Assembly: GCF_025362475.1 (NCBI RefSeq)
Contig: NZ_JANYGH010000051.1
Coordinates: forward strand, 1-64,000
Length of the DNA: 64,000 bases
Direction of reading: 5' to 3'
Source: Mucilaginibacter sp.
Lineage (GTDB): Bacteria; Bacteroidota; Bacteroidia; Sphingobacteriales; Sphingobacteriaceae
Shown: one piece after another, positions 8,525-17,756 of the stretch
Numbering within the stretch: the first letter of the stretch is position 1
Layout: the number at the start of each line of letters is the position of its first letter
Notes under the pieces: model-generated
Databases searched by the model: none
Seen by the model: only the letters and a program-made list of their open reading frames with translations
Told to the model about the DNA's origin: nothing
Made by a program: the position numbers and the translations under genes

Positions 8525-9279
8525 TATTGAAACTTCTTGATAAGTTTATTGTATGATGTTGTATTACCAAAGTTATACTTAAAACCAAGCGATACAAAGG
8601 TATATTGATCGGGGGCGTTGTTCTTATATTTGGCAGGCGGGTCGTTATAGCCGTCAAGCCCTTCGCCAAACGTATAATAATGCTGTATGCCTATATCTAT
8701 ACCATACCTGGGCTGGTCATAATCGTCATAAATTTTAAACTCATAGCCAAGCCTTAACGGGAAAAACAGGTTAATCCCTTTGTCGGCTCCCCGGAAACCC
8801 TCCGCAGATAAAGGATCCGGAAAAACGGCACCATTTTCAGGAAAACGGTTATAGCGTTGAATGCTGGTCATTTTATTGTATATGAATCCAATACCCGTAC
8901 CAACGTAAAGATTTTTAATCCTGTCCAAAAACCAGCTATCCGCGTAATCCATTATTTCGCCGGCTTGTAAATCTGCATGTATATTTAAAGAAAAGTAGGA
9001 ATTGCTAAAGTACCTGCCATATGCATCCTGACTTTTTAAAGCTCCCCCACCAGAAAAAGTTCCTTTTTGCAGTTCGGCAGTAATTGGCAAATATGGACTG
9101 TAATTGTAAACCAGGTTTAAATTAAAAGCCGGGTGATAATCCTGTTTCTTTAGGTCGGCCTCTGCCTTGCCGTAGCTTCCACCTACGCCAACACCATATT
9201 CATAATAGTTAAACCCGCTTTGCGCTTTAACCGTTACAAGCGCAAAAAAAAGGACAAAAAACAGAATATATTTTTTCAA
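8521..9279 (-). CDS. Outer-membrane beta-barrel protein, hypothetical
   Basis: Exported protein of 252 residues with signal peptide (cleavage after VTVKAQ, about residue 20) and alternating aromatic/polar strands ending in FVSLGFKYNFGN, as in small outer-membrane barrels. No enzymatic motif is seen. First gene of a minus-strand operon running into MmcQ/YjbR (ATGA overlap) and, 110 bases on, the M14 peptidase. It diverges from pepT. Confidence 0.75.
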   Translation of the reverse strand: MKKYILFFVLFFALVTVKAQSGFNYYEYGVGVGGSYGKAEADLKKQDYHPAFNLNLVYNYSPYLPITAELQKGTFSGGGALKSQDAYGRYFSNSYFSLNIHADLQAGEIMDYADSWFLDRIKNLYVGTGIGFIYNKMTSIQRYNRFPENGAVFPDPLSAEGFRGADKGINLFFPLRLGYEFKIYDDYDQPRYGIDIGIQHYYTFGEGLDGYNDPPAKYKNNAPDQYTFVSLGFKYNFGNTTSYNKLIKKFQY

Positions 9280-9357
9280 TGTTAAATTTTAATCAATATT
9301 TACAAATGGCAACCAGCCGGTTTAAACCCGGTCACAAAAATTTTACTAATATAGCTT

Positions 9358-10608
9358 ATGAGTTTTAATTCATCACTAAATTTCACCGTGACAGAACGCT
9401 TTTTGCGCTATGTTACCATTGATACGCAATCAGACCCCGATTCTGTTTCATTTCCCTCAACAGAAAAGCAAAAAAACCTGAGCAGGCTGTTAGTTGATGA
9501 ATTACAGGCTATAGGTGTTACCGACGCTCATTTAGATGAATTTGGATATGTGTATGCTACCATTCCGTCCAATACTGATAAGCAGGTACCCGTAATTTGT
9601 TTTTGCTCACATGTGGATACAGCCCCCGATAGCAGCGGAGCAAATGTAAAACCTATTGTTCATCAAAATTACCAGGGGCAGGATATTGTTTTGCCGGATG
9701 ATAATACCCAGGTGATTAAACTGGCAGAGCACCCCGACCTTAAAAATCAAATAGGGCACGATGTGATCACCGCCAGTGGCCTTACTTTATTAGGGGCCGA
9801 CAACAAAGCCGGCGTAGCCGAAATTATGGATGCCTGCTACCAGCTCATCAATCATCCCGAAATAAAACATGGCGACATCAGGATACTGTTTACTCCTGAT
9901 GAAGAAGTAGGCCGTGGAGTTGATCATGTGGACATTGCCAAACTGGGGGCCTACGCGGGATATACCATTGATGGTGAAAGCGCCGGAAATATGGAAAATG
10001 AAACATTCTCTGCCGATGGTGCAAAACTGAATATACAAGGTGTGAGCGCACACCCGGGTTTTGCAAAGGGCAAAATGGAAAGCGCCATAAAAATTGCAGG
10101 AGAGATCATCGCGGCTTTGCCGGATAGCCTATCGCCGGAACATACCGAAGAAATGCAGGGCTTTGTGCACCCGGTAGGTATAGCGGGACATGTAGAAACA
10201 GCAAGCATTGATTTTATCATCCGCGATTTTGAGGAGGATAATTTGAAGGCTCATGCAGATGTGATTCGTAAAACAGCGAATGAAGTATTGAAACGCTATC
10301 CAAACTCTACCTATACTTTAACCACCAGCCTGCAGTACCGTAACATGAAAAATGTACTGGAACAACATCCCGGCATAGTTGAAAACGCGATGGAAGCCAT
10401 TAATAGAACGGGCCTAACTGCCAAACTATGCAGCATTCGCGGGGGTACAGATGGTTCAAGGTTATCATTCATGGGTTTACCATGCCCCAATATATTTGCT
10501 GGCGAGCATGCCTTTCATAGTAAGCAGGAATGGGTATCGGTACAGGATATGCAAAAGGCTGTGGAAACCATACTGCATCTTTGCATGATCTGGGAAGAAA
10601 AAGCTTAA
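9358..10608 (+). CDS. pepT: Peptidase T (tripeptide aminopeptidase)
   Basis: Cytoplasmic M20B zinc aminopeptidase that releases N-terminal residues from tripeptides; 416 residues, the normal length. Metal and catalytic residues are visible: H85 and D87 in CSHVDTAPD, Asp in LLGADNKAG (about 147), the Glu pair in FTPDEEVGRG (about 181-182), Asp in TIDGESAG (about 205) and a C-terminal His in GEHAFHSKQEW. The dimerisation domain lies around residues 215-330. The GNAT gene follows after 28 bases, probably co-transcribed. Confidence 0.95.
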   Translation: MSFNSSLNFTVTERFLRYVTIDTQSDPDSVSFPSTEKQKNLSRLLVDELQAIGVTDAHLDEFGYVYATIPSNTDKQVPVICFCSHVDTAPDSSGANVKPIVHQNYQGQDIVLPDDNTQVIKLAEHPDLKNQIGHDVITASGLTLLGADNKAGVAEIMDACYQLINHPEIKHGDIRILFTPDEEVGRGVDHVDIAKLGAYAGYTIDGESAGNMENETFSADGAKLNIQGVSAHPGFAKGKMESAIKIAGEIIAALPDSLSPEHTEEMQGFVHPVGIAGHVETASIDFIIRDFEEDNLKAHADVIRKTANEVLKRYPNSTYTLTTSLQYRNMKNVLEQHPGIVENAMEAINRTGLTAKLCSIRGGTDGSRLSFMGLPCPNIFAGEHAFHSKQEWVSVQDMQKAVETILHLCMIWEEKA

Positions 10609-10636
10609 AACTCATTAGTCTATAAAAAGTTTAAAA

Positions 10637-11131
10637 ATGTATACGATAAGAACAGCCACTGTAAACGACGTGGATACCATATTAAGCATTGCTGATACCA
10701 CCTGGTGGGTAGCCTATTCGCCCATATTGGAGAAAGAGCAAATAACCTTTATGCTGAATGAAATTTATTCGGCAGATAAAATTGGCAAACAGGTGACGGA
10801 AAACCTGCAGACTTACCTGCTGTTAGAAGAACAAGGTACGCCTGTTGCCTTTGCATCCTATTCGCCGCGCGAGGAAAATGCAGATATATTTAAGCTTCAC
10901 AAACTATATTGCCTGCCACAAACCCAGGGCAAAGGCTACGGCAAAATATTAATCAATGCAGTAGCTCAAAAAACCAAAGATGCAGGCAAACACATTTTGG
11001 AGCTTAATGTAAACAGATTTAATAAAGCCCTGAGTTTTTATGAAAAGATGGGATTTGCAATTGCTTATGAGGAGGATATTCCTATTGGGCCATACTGGAT
11101 GAATGATTTTGTGATGCGGAAGGAGCTGTAG
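10637..11131 (+). CDS. GNAT-family N-acetyltransferase
   Basis: Acetyl-CoA-dependent acyltransferase of 164 residues. The acetyl-CoA pyrophosphate loop is LPQTQGKGYGKILINAV (about 94-110), followed by the C-terminal signature LNVNRFNKALSFYEKMGF. It is a single-domain cytoplasmic protein. The acceptor substrate cannot be predicted. It lies 28 bases downstream of pepT. Confidence 0.88.
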   Translation: MYTIRTATVNDVDTILSIADTTWWVAYSPILEKEQITFMLNEIYSADKIGKQVTENLQTYLLLEEQGTPVAFASYSPREENADIFKLHKLYCLPQTQGKGYGKILINAVAQKTKDAGKHILELNVNRFNKALSFYEKMGFAIAYEEDIPIGPYWMNDFVMRKEL

Positions 11132-11232
11132 TCAAAAATCCGATTGTCGTAAATAGCCCCAAAAATGTCTTTATTGCCACCGCGCTAAATAAGTACTTGT
11201 GCCGATATTTGAGTATCAGTAAAACCAACGAT

Positions 11233-11760
11233 ATGAAAGATCAATCACAAACAAGCACATTGCCACAACCTTTAGCTGTTCTGTTTGAATCTACAGCTAA
11301 TGAATTTATGCAGACCATTAAGTCGGTTAAACAGGGTGAGATTAACCTTATCCCGTTTGAAGGAAGCTGGTCGGCCGGACAGGTGATAGAACATGTGCGG
11401 CTTTCTGTTTTAAGTACAATAGCTGTAATAAATGCCCCAGTTAAAATAACAGAAAGAAGCCCGGACAAGTTTGCTCAGGCAATAAAGGATTTGTTTTTAG
11501 ATTTTGATGCCAAATATCCAACCGCACCCATGTTGGTCCCTGCGGATAAACACTACGACAAGGAATTTTTAACTGCAGAGCTAACCGCTGTTTTCAAAGA
11601 GCTACAGGAAAATATCCAAACCAAGGATTTGACCGATACTTGCGCTGCAGCTGAATTCACCGGCATAGGCTACCTCACTCGGCTGGAGTGGCTAACCGTA
11701 GCCATTTACCATACACAAAGACATGCGCACCAGTTAAATGGAATCAAGAAGTATCTTTGA
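11233..11760 (+). CDS. DinB-family protein
   Basis: Four-helix-bundle protein of the DinB/YfiT superfamily, about 175 residues. ATG at 11233 (MKDQSQTST) is chosen over an upstream TTG at 11197 because the extra residues are unlike the family. Possible metal-binding histidines are H in VIEHVRLS (helix 1) and the C-terminal TQRHAHQL, matching the usual three-histidine site. Family functions include thiol transfer and stress response; no specific role can be assigned here. Confidence 0.82.
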   Translation: MKDQSQTSTLPQPLAVLFESTANEFMQTIKSVKQGEINLIPFEGSWSAGQVIEHVRLSVLSTIAVINAPVKITERSPDKFAQAIKDLFLDFDAKYPTAPMLVPADKHYDKEFLTAELTAVFKELQENIQTKDLTDTCAAAEFTGIGYLTRLEWLTVAIYHTQRHAHQLNGIKKYL

Positions 11761-12128
11761 TGGCGTAGCAGACAGTGAGGACACCAGCCAGGTTTACTCA
11801 AGTAGAGATGCTCCGTTAGGAGCTACCTGTTTGTAGCCATTACAAACAAAAAACAAGTTTTGCGCCGTAGGTGCAACCCCAATTAACAAGGTAAATAACT
11901 TTGCTATTGAAGGGTAGCGTCTACGAGGCAAAGGTGTAAATCCCTTACGTTTTTTCTACAAACAGGTAGCACCTTACGGTGCAGACTACCTCCTTATTGG
12001 CTTGTACACGGTGGAGCAGCACGATAAGAGGATTGTTTGATACAACCAAAAAGAGCGATGAGTATAAACCCATCGCTCTTTGTATTTTATCCTTTGTTTT
12101 TCCGTCCTTTGTCCGAAAATCCAAAAAC
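11761..12128. repeat. Gene-free region with compound palindromic repeat
   Basis: Bases 11823-11836 and 11956-11969 are an exact 14-bp inverted repeat (CTACCTGTTTGTAG). Each is joined to a small hairpin: 11810-11823 (GCTCC/GGAGC) and 11969-11982 (GCACC/GGTGC). A third small palindrome sits at about 11859-11876. The layout matches the element at bases 1-125. No coding potential is seen. A terminator hairpin lies at its right side. Confidence 0.65.
12050..12081 (-). terminator. Terminator of the pdhA-pdhC operon
   Basis: An 11-bp perfect stem (12050-12060 with 12071-12081) with a ten-base loop; on the minus strand it is followed by a short U-tract. It lies 48 bases beyond the pdhC stop codon. 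Confidence 0.7.
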
Positions 12129-13775
12129 TTATATTAACAACCTTACAGGTTCTTCTAATAAAGATTTTAGTGTTTGAAGGAAGGCTGCAGCTGTTGCGCC
12201 ATCAACTACACGGTGATCTGCACTTAAAGTAACCTTCATTACATTGCCTGGTACTACGGCGCCATTTTTAACAACCGGTACAGCTTGTATACCGCTTACT
12301 GCAAGGATACAGGCATTAGGTGTATTAATAATAGCGGTAAACTCATCAACACCAAACATACCTAAGTTTGATATGGTGAATGTAGAACCTTCCATTTCTG
12401 CTGGCTGTAATTTTTTAGCTTTTGCTTTACCGGCAAACTCTTTTACTTCAACAGAGATATGACTTAATGATTTACCATCGGCAAATTTAATAACCGGTAC
12501 CAGTAAACCTTCGTCAACCGCAACGGCAACACCAATGTGGATATGCTCGTTGGTACGGATCTTATCGCCCATGAATGCCGAATTAATAGCTGGGTGTTGT
12601 TTTAAGGCAACGGCACATGCTTTTAATACAAAATCATTAAACGATATTTTAACCGGGGCAACATCATTGATGCGGGTACGGGCTGCAATAGCCTGGTCCA
12701 TATCAATGCTCATGGTTACGTAAAAATGCGGCGCGGTAAATAAGCTTTCGCTTAAACGACGACTGATTGCTTTACGCATCTGGGTAACCGCTCTTTCGCT
12801 GAATTTTTCTTCGCCGGTATAAGTTGGCAATACTACTGGAGCTTTTGCAGCAGGTGCTGGTGCAGAAGCGGCTGCAGCAGGTGCAGGAGCAGCTTCTGGA
12901 GCTGGTTTAGCACTTGGTGTATATTCTTCAATATCCTTTTTAATGATACGGCCGCCTTCTGCGCTACCTTTTACATCATTAAGGTTAATGCCTTTATCTT
13001 TAGCAATTTTACGGGCAAGCGGTGATGCTTTAACACGGCTGTCATCTGCAGATGATGAACCAGCAGGCTCTGCATCAGCGGTGGCTGCAGCAGCTTCCGT
13101 TGCGGCTTCTTGTGCAGGTGCGGCAGCAGGAGCATCGCCTGTATCTTGCAATAGTGGCGTAATATCTGTACCTTCTTTACCTACAATGGCTATGATACCA
13201 TTTACAGGAGCGGCTTCGCCTTCTTTAGGGCCGATGTATAAAAGTGTACCTGCTTCATAACCCACAACTTCCATAGTAGCCTTATCGGTTTCTACATCAG
13301 CCAATGAATCGTCAGATTTTACTTTATCACCAACTTTAAAGTTCCATTTATTGATAACTCCCTCGGTCATGGTATCGCTAAGGGCAGGCATCCGTATTAC
13401 AGTAGCTGGTATGCTTGACAGATCAACCTTTGGTGCAGCAACTGCGGCAGGTTTTTTATCAGCAACGGGCGCAGCTTCTTGTGCTGGCGCAGCAGCCTGG
13501 CCACCACCATCGGCAAGGGCGGCTTTATAATCTTCGCCATCTTTACCTAAAACGGCTATAACGGCATCAACCGGAACAGCGCTACCTTCTTCAACACCTA
13601 TAAATAACAAGGTGCCATCCTGGTACGATTCAAAATCCATGGTAGCTTTATCAGTTTCAATCTCGGCCAATACATCGCCGGATTTTACTTTATCGCCAAC
13701 TTTCTTATGCCATTTCGCCAATACCCCTTCGGTCATGGTATCGCTCATTTTAGGCATTCTAACTACTTCGGCCAT
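12129..13775 (-). CDS. pdhC: Pyruvate dehydrogenase E2 (dihydrolipoamide acetyltransferase)
   Basis: Core of the pyruvate dehydrogenase complex, transferring acetyl groups from lipoyl arms to CoA. The 548 residues hold two lipoyl domains, with lipoylation lysines K43 (ETDKATMDF) and K165 (ETDKATMEV), Ala/Pro-rich linkers, a peripheral-subunit-binding domain at about 250-285 (ASPLARKIAKDKGINL) and the catalytic domain from about 325 to the end with active-site DHRVVDGA. It starts 45 bases after pdhA, in the same operon. Neither E3 nor E1-beta is adjacent; E1-beta is at 61468-62451. Confidence 0.96.
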   Translation of the reverse strand: MAEVVRMPKMSDTMTEGVLAKWHKKVGDKVKSGDVLAEIETDKATMDFESYQDGTLLFIGVEEGSAVPVDAVIAVLGKDGEDYKAALADGGGQAAAPAQEAAPVADKKPAAVAAPKVDLSSIPATVIRMPALSDTMTEGVINKWNFKVGDKVKSDDSLADVETDKATMEVVGYEAGTLLYIGPKEGEAAPVNGIIAIVGKEGTDITPLLQDTGDAPAAAPAQEAATEAAAATADAEPAGSSSADDSRVKASPLARKIAKDKGINLNDVKGSAEGGRIIKKDIEEYTPSAKPAPEAAPAPAAAASAPAPAAKAPVVLPTYTGEEKFSERAVTQMRKAISRRLSESLFTAPHFYVTMSIDMDQAIAARTRINDVAPVKISFNDFVLKACAVALKQHPAINSAFMGDKIRTNEHIHIGVAVAVDEGLLVPVIKFADGKSLSHISVEVKEFAGKAKAKKLQPAEMEGSTFTISNLGMFGVDEFTAIINTPNACILAVSGIQAVPVVKNGAVVPGNVMKVTLSADHRVVDGATAAAFLQTLKSLLEEPVRLLI

Positions 13776-13820
13776 ATACTATTTATATGTGTTATAAAAA
13801 ATTTGGTATAAATATAGCGC

Positions 13821-14816
13821 TTAGTCCCTAATATAAGGGTAATCGCTTTGAACGTAAACGTCGGTATATAATTCAGAAGCCTCCGGCCATGGTGACTCTT
13901 CGGCAAACTTAACCGATTCATCAACCAAAACTTTTATCTTGGCATCAATCTCTTCAAACCATTTATCATCAGCATAAGCCTTTTCAACAATAGTTTGACG
14001 GGTGATTTCAATAGGATCTTTTGCTTTGTAGCTTTCCAACTCTTCTTTAGTACGATACTTTTGAGGATCGGACATGGAGTGACCTTTATAACGGTAAGTG
14101 CGCATTTCCAGGAAGGTTGGTCCTTCACCGGCACGTGCACGTGAAATAGCCTCATCCATTGCTACGTGTACCGCAGCAGGATCCATACCATCTACAGCAG
14201 ATGACGGGATACCATATGGCAAGCCTAATTTATAAATATCAGTTTGAATGGTAGTACGTGCTACAGAAGTACCCATGGCGTAACCATTGTTTTCGCAAAC
14301 AAAAATTACAGGTAATTTCCAAAGCGCAGCCATATTAAAGGTTTCGGTAAGTGCACCCTGGCGCACAGCACCATCGCCCATGTAGGCTATGTTCACAAAT
14401 TCGGTCCCTTTATATTGCTCGGCAAAAGCGATACCTGCACCCATAGGTACTTGTCCGCCTACGATACCGTGGCCACCATAAAAGTGCTTTTCTTTATCAA
14501 ACATGTGCATTGATCCACCTTTGCCTTTTGAGCATCCGGTTGCTTTACCATACAATTCAGCCATGATAGCATTTGGTGTTACACCTTTTGCTAAAGCATG
14601 AGCGTGATCGCGATAAGCTGTGATCATACTGTCTTCCTGTTTCATTACAGACATAGCTCCGGCCAGTACAGCCTCTTGCCCAATATACAGGTGGCAAAAG
14701 CCCCTGATCTTCTGTTGTCCGTATAGTTGTCCTGCCTTTTCCTCGAACTTACGCATCAACAGCATTTGTTCGTACCACATCAGGTAAGTGTCCTTTGTTA
14801 TTTCGATTGAACTCAT
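13821..14816 (-). CDS. pdhA: Pyruvate dehydrogenase E1 component, alpha subunit
   Basis: Thiamine-diphosphate-dependent decarboxylase subunit; pairs with PdhB. ATG at 14816 gives 331 residues, the usual length; an upstream in-frame ATG at 14852 lies within the promoter. The ThDP/Mg motif runs from GDGAVRQGALTE to CENN (about 165-195). The phosphorylation-loop region typical of E1-alpha (YRYKGHSMSDP) is present at about 265. First gene of the pdhA-pdhC operon, with a good promoter at 14850-14881. Confidence 0.95.
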   Translation of the reverse strand: MSSIEITKDTYLMWYEQMLLMRKFEEKAGQLYGQQKIRGFCHLYIGQEAVLAGAMSVMKQEDSMITAYRDHAHALAKGVTPNAIMAELYGKATGCSKGKGGSMHMFDKEKHFYGGHGIVGGQVPMGAGIAFAEQYKGTEFVNIAYMGDGAVRQGALTETFNMAALWKLPVIFVCENNGYAMGTSVARTTIQTDIYKLGLPYGIPSSAVDGMDPAAVHVAMDEAISRARAGEGPTFLEMRTYRYKGHSMSDPQKYRTKEELESYKAKDPIEITRQTIVEKAYADDKWFEEIDAKIKVLVDESVKFAEESPWPEASELYTDVYVQSDYPYIRD

Positions 14817-14849
14817 GTAATTAAACAATCTATTTCTTGGAGTAAAGCG

Positions 14850-14881
14850 CAAATCTAATTATATCCTTTAAATTATCGAAA
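14850..14881 (-). promoter_or_regulatory. Promoter of pdhA-pdhC
   Basis: The minus strand shows TTTC (14881-14878), a 20-base spacer, then TAGATTTG (14857-14850), matching the Bacteroidota TTTG/TAnnTTTG pattern with one mismatch. Transcription would start about 25-30 bases before the pdhA ATG at 14816. Confidence 0.55.
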
Positions 14882-15217
14882 CTGCAACCAATTTGTTATG
14901 CAGATTTATTTTTTATTTTATGTAGATGACATTTGGTAAGCATTATAGCCCTGTTTTGTTGGTTTAACCAAACATTATAAGGCCATTTAAAGGTTTCGCA
15001 AAAGTTTTCTTGTTAACATTCTGTGTTTGAACCCCTAAAAAAGCCCAATTGTCCTGAATTTGAGACTTTTTTTATGCTAATTTGGAATAAATATTAAATC
15101 AGACAGGAGATTCCAAAACATTCGATAATGACTGCTCGTAATAGGAACAGCAATAAATTAATAAGATTTATTGTTTGCCCGATTTATTTATATTTTTTGA
15201 AAAAAAAGCCCCTTTTA
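14882..15217. other. Divergent intergenic region without gene
   Basis: AT-rich spacer between pdhA and the NlpC/P60 gene. The only structures seen are an 8-bp inverted repeat at 15151-15158/15166-15173 (CAATAAAT) and a small palindrome around GTTGGTTTAACCAAAC near 14965. I see no RNA gene or ORF of note. Confidence 0.5.
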
Positions 15218-15248
15218 TTTGCAAATTTAAAAAATATGGATAGTTTTG
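15218..15248 (+). promoter_or_regulatory. Promoter of the NlpC/P60 gene
   Basis: TTTG at 15218-15221, a 19-base spacer, and TAGTTTTG at 15241-15248: a full match to the Bacteroidota -33/-7 consensus. Transcription would start near 15254, giving a leader of about 65 bases before the ATG at 15321. Confidence 0.65.
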
Positions 15249-15320
15249 TATTCAACGATAGACAAAGTGTCTAATTTAACGAACAACTTGTTGACCCTAT
15301 CAACAATTTCAACTGATTAA

Positions 15321-15908
15321 ATGAAGAAATTTGCCCTGGCTATTGCCCTAACTTTCACTGTTTTAGCTTCACAGGCTCAAACAAAAAGTGTTGCAAGTAT
15401 TACCGAAGATAAAACTGACGAACAAGACGGCTTAGCAAAAACATATTTATCTCAAATTATGGGTGTTGCATTATCTGCAACTTCCAACATGAAACTTTTT
15501 CACTTTGTTTACGATTGGATTGGTACCCCTTACCACTTTGGCGGCAGCTCAAGAAAAGGTATCGATTGCTCTGCATTTACCAAAGAATTATACAGCGAAG
15601 TATTTAACCTTGATATTAAAAGAAATTCGCGCGATATTTTCAGCATGGTTAACCCTGTTGCCAAAGATGAGCTGAAGGAAGGCGATTTGGTTTTCTTTAA
15701 GATACATAGTCGCAGGATATCGCACGTAGGTATTTACCTTGGCGGTGGCCGATTTGCTCATGCATCATCAAGGGGTGTAGCTATTAGCAGCCTTGATGAT
15801 AATTACTACAGTCGTTATTTTTACAGAGGCGGCCGCCTGATGGCTTCATTTAAAGATGAGCTAAGCAGCAGCACCCCTGCGACCAACGGGGAAGAGGATA
15901 ATAATTAA
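15321..15908 (+). CDS. Secreted NlpC/P60 (C40) peptidoglycan endopeptidase
   Basis: Exported cysteine peptidase of 195 residues that probably cleaves D-Glu-mDAP bonds in peptidoglycan. The signal peptide ends near SQAQ (residue 20). The catalytic triad is visible as C83 (GIDCSAFTK), H135 (RISHVGIYLG) and H147 (FAHASSRG). The C-terminal tail is Ser/Asp/Glu-rich and disordered. A strong promoter lies at 15218-15248. The CapA-like gene begins 35 bases downstream, so the two may form an envelope operon. Confidence 0.9.
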   Translation: MKKFALAIALTFTVLASQAQTKSVASITEDKTDEQDGLAKTYLSQIMGVALSATSNMKLFHFVYDWIGTPYHFGGSSRKGIDCSAFTKELYSEVFNLDIKRNSRDIFSMVNPVAKDELKEGDLVFFKIHSRRISHVGIYLGGGRFAHASSRGVAISSLDDNYYSRYFYRGGRLMASFKDELSSSTPATNGEEDNN

Positions 15909-15943
15909 AAGAAATTCAATTAAATACCTAAATTAGTCCTTTC

Positions 15944-17134
15944 ATGAATATGAAGGGACTTTTTTTTGCTGTACGCTTTTTTTTATTGCCTATAGCCTTT
16001 TGCTTTATTTTGCTTTTACAATCCTGCGAAAACCCTGTGCTTATTAAGCATCGCCTGGCGAAACATAACCCGCCGGCAGCTATCCAGCCGGTAAAGGTCG
16101 CTCCCGTTCTTCGTAATTCCTTATGTATTGCCGCGGTAGGTGATATTATGCTGGGCACATCATACCCGGATAGTACAACCCTGCCCCCAGATAGTGCCAT
16201 CCATAGCTTTAAAGCCGTAAAGCCCGAATTGAAAGATGCAGATGTAATATTTGGCAACCTGGAAGGATCACTGCTTGATACCGGCGATCCGGCTCATTAT
16301 AAACTTCATCAAAAAAGTAAAGCTTTCCTGTTTAGGATGCCTGTTAAATATGCCTCCATTTTAAAAGACGCGGGCTTTAATGTACTTAGCCTGGCCAACA
16401 ACCATATTAGCGACTTTGATGTAAAGGGCCGTAAAAGCACAACCAAAACACTGGATAGCCTGGGCATTAACTATGCGGGCCTACAAGTAAAACCTTCAAC
16501 CGTTTTTGAATTGAATGGTGTTAAATATGGTTTTTGTTCATTTGCCCCAAACGCCAATACGGTATCGATACTTGACCTGAAAGGTGCCGCGCGTATTATC
16601 AGCGAGCTGAAACAACGTTGCGATGTGGTTATTGTATCTTTTCACGGTGGCGGCGAGGGCGTGGATTATGAGCATGTGCCCTGTGAAATGGAAACCTACA
16701 TTAATGAAAAACGAGGTGATGTACATGCCTTTGCCCATAATGCAATTGATGCCGGCGCCGACCTTATTTTTGGCAATGGCCCACATGTTAACCGCGCCAT
16801 GGAACTATACAACAACCGGCTGATTGCTTACAGCCTGGGTAATTTTTGCACCTATCGCTGTGTAAGCGTGGCCGGCATTTGTGGTTTGGCCCCCATGTTA
16901 AAAGTGTATGTAAATAAAAAGGGCGAGTTTTTAAGCGGACGTATTCTATCTTTCAGGCAAGCGCATGATAAAGGATTAGTCAGAGATACACTGAACAGGG
17001 CAGCGATAAAGATCAGGACGCTTACTGAATCAGATTTTCCGGGGAGCGGTTTAACTATTTCTGATGAAGGAGAAATTGCAGCAACTGTAACCGGGAACGC
17101 CTTAGCACAGGAATCATTAGCAAAAGAACGTTAA
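15944..17134 (+). CDS. CapA-family metallophosphatase-like lipoprotein
   Basis: Envelope protein of 396 residues related to the capsule/poly-gamma-glutamate protein CapA/PgsA. The N-terminus carries a hydrophobic stretch and a lipobox-like LLLQSC (Cys about 28). Calcineurin-like motifs are seen in order: AAVGDIMLG, GNLEGSL, SLANNHISDFD, VSFHGGGEG and GNGPHV. Homologues are found both in poly-gamma-glutamate synthesis and in other envelope roles; no capB/capC partners are present here, so polymer synthesis is not claimed. It lies 35 bases downstream of the NlpC/P60 gene. Confidence 0.82.
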   Translation: MNMKGLFFAVRFFLLPIAFCFILLLQSCENPVLIKHRLAKHNPPAAIQPVKVAPVLRNSLCIAAVGDIMLGTSYPDSTTLPPDSAIHSFKAVKPELKDADVIFGNLEGSLLDTGDPAHYKLHQKSKAFLFRMPVKYASILKDAGFNVLSLANNHISDFDVKGRKSTTKTLDSLGINYAGLQVKPSTVFELNGVKYGFCSFAPNANTVSILDLKGAARIISELKQRCDVVIVSFHGGGEGVDYEHVPCEMETYINEKRGDVHAFAHNAIDAGADLIFGNGPHVNRAMELYNNRLIAYSLGNFCTYRCVSVAGICGLAPMLKVYVNKKGEFLSGRILSFRQAHDKGLVRDTLNRAAIKIRTLTESDFPGSGLTISDEGEIAATVTGNALAQESLAKER

Positions 17135-17180
17135 CCTGCGTAATATATTAGCTTTAAGCATTCTGCTTTTAGCCTTTTGC

Positions 17181-17690
17181 TTATCTCAAATAAACCGCAT
17201 CCTCTTCGCCTTCTTCATTCAACACCACATCAACGTGTTCTTTAATTACGGTGGATAGGGCTACTCCTGCAAAATCAGTAGTTATGGGGAAACTTTTGTG
17301 GTTACGATCAATCAATACTGCGGTACGCAATTTTTTAAGTGGTACATCAATGAAAACCCCGAAGCCATACGCAAGGGTTTTGCCACTGTTCAGCACATCA
17401 TCTACCAGGATCACTACCTTACCGCTGCAATCGGCCACATTAAAATTAATTTTAGCCTGTAGGCTGCTGCTTTGTTTATCCAGTTCAATGGTTAGCAACC
17501 GGGTACTAAAGGGGGCTATTCCATCAAGGATTGTCTTAAGTCGGTTAGCAATATTGTCGCCACGGGGCAAAATGCCCGCAATAAGTATTTCTTCTTCGTC
17601 GAAATTATCTTCCAGGATCTGGTATGCTATACGGTCCAGCTTTTGCTGTATCTGCTGCTGGTTTAATATCAGGAGTTTTTTTTCAGACAT
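17181..17690 (-). CDS. Phosphoribosyltransferase-domain protein (PyrR-like)
   Basis: Type I phosphoribosyltransferase fold, 169 residues. The PRPP-binding motif VVILVDDVLNSGKT occupies about 92-105. Size and ILPRGDNIA / LIDRNHKSFP segments resemble PyrR, the pyrimidine attenuation protein and uracil phosphoribosyltransferase, but no pyr genes are nearby, so a regulatory role is unproven. It sits 66 bases after the small hypothetical gene at 17757-18155. Confidence 0.8.
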   Translation of the reverse strand: MSEKKLLILNQQQIQQKLDRIAYQILEDNFDEEEILIAGILPRGDNIANRLKTILDGIAPFSTRLLTIELDKQSSSLQAKINFNVADCSGKVVILVDDVLNSGKTLAYGFGVFIDVPLKKLRTAVLIDRNHKSFPITTDFAGVALSTVIKEHVDVVLNEEGEEDAVYLR

Positions 17691-17756
17691 GGTTACTAAC
17701 TATAGAAATACTGTGGTAAATATATAAAATTTACTTTCCTGCAATGGCTTCAATGT

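Noticed and set aside
15944..17134. Poly-gamma-glutamate capsule synthesis locus
   Set aside because: Only a CapA-like protein is present; no CapB ligase or CapC gene is nearby.
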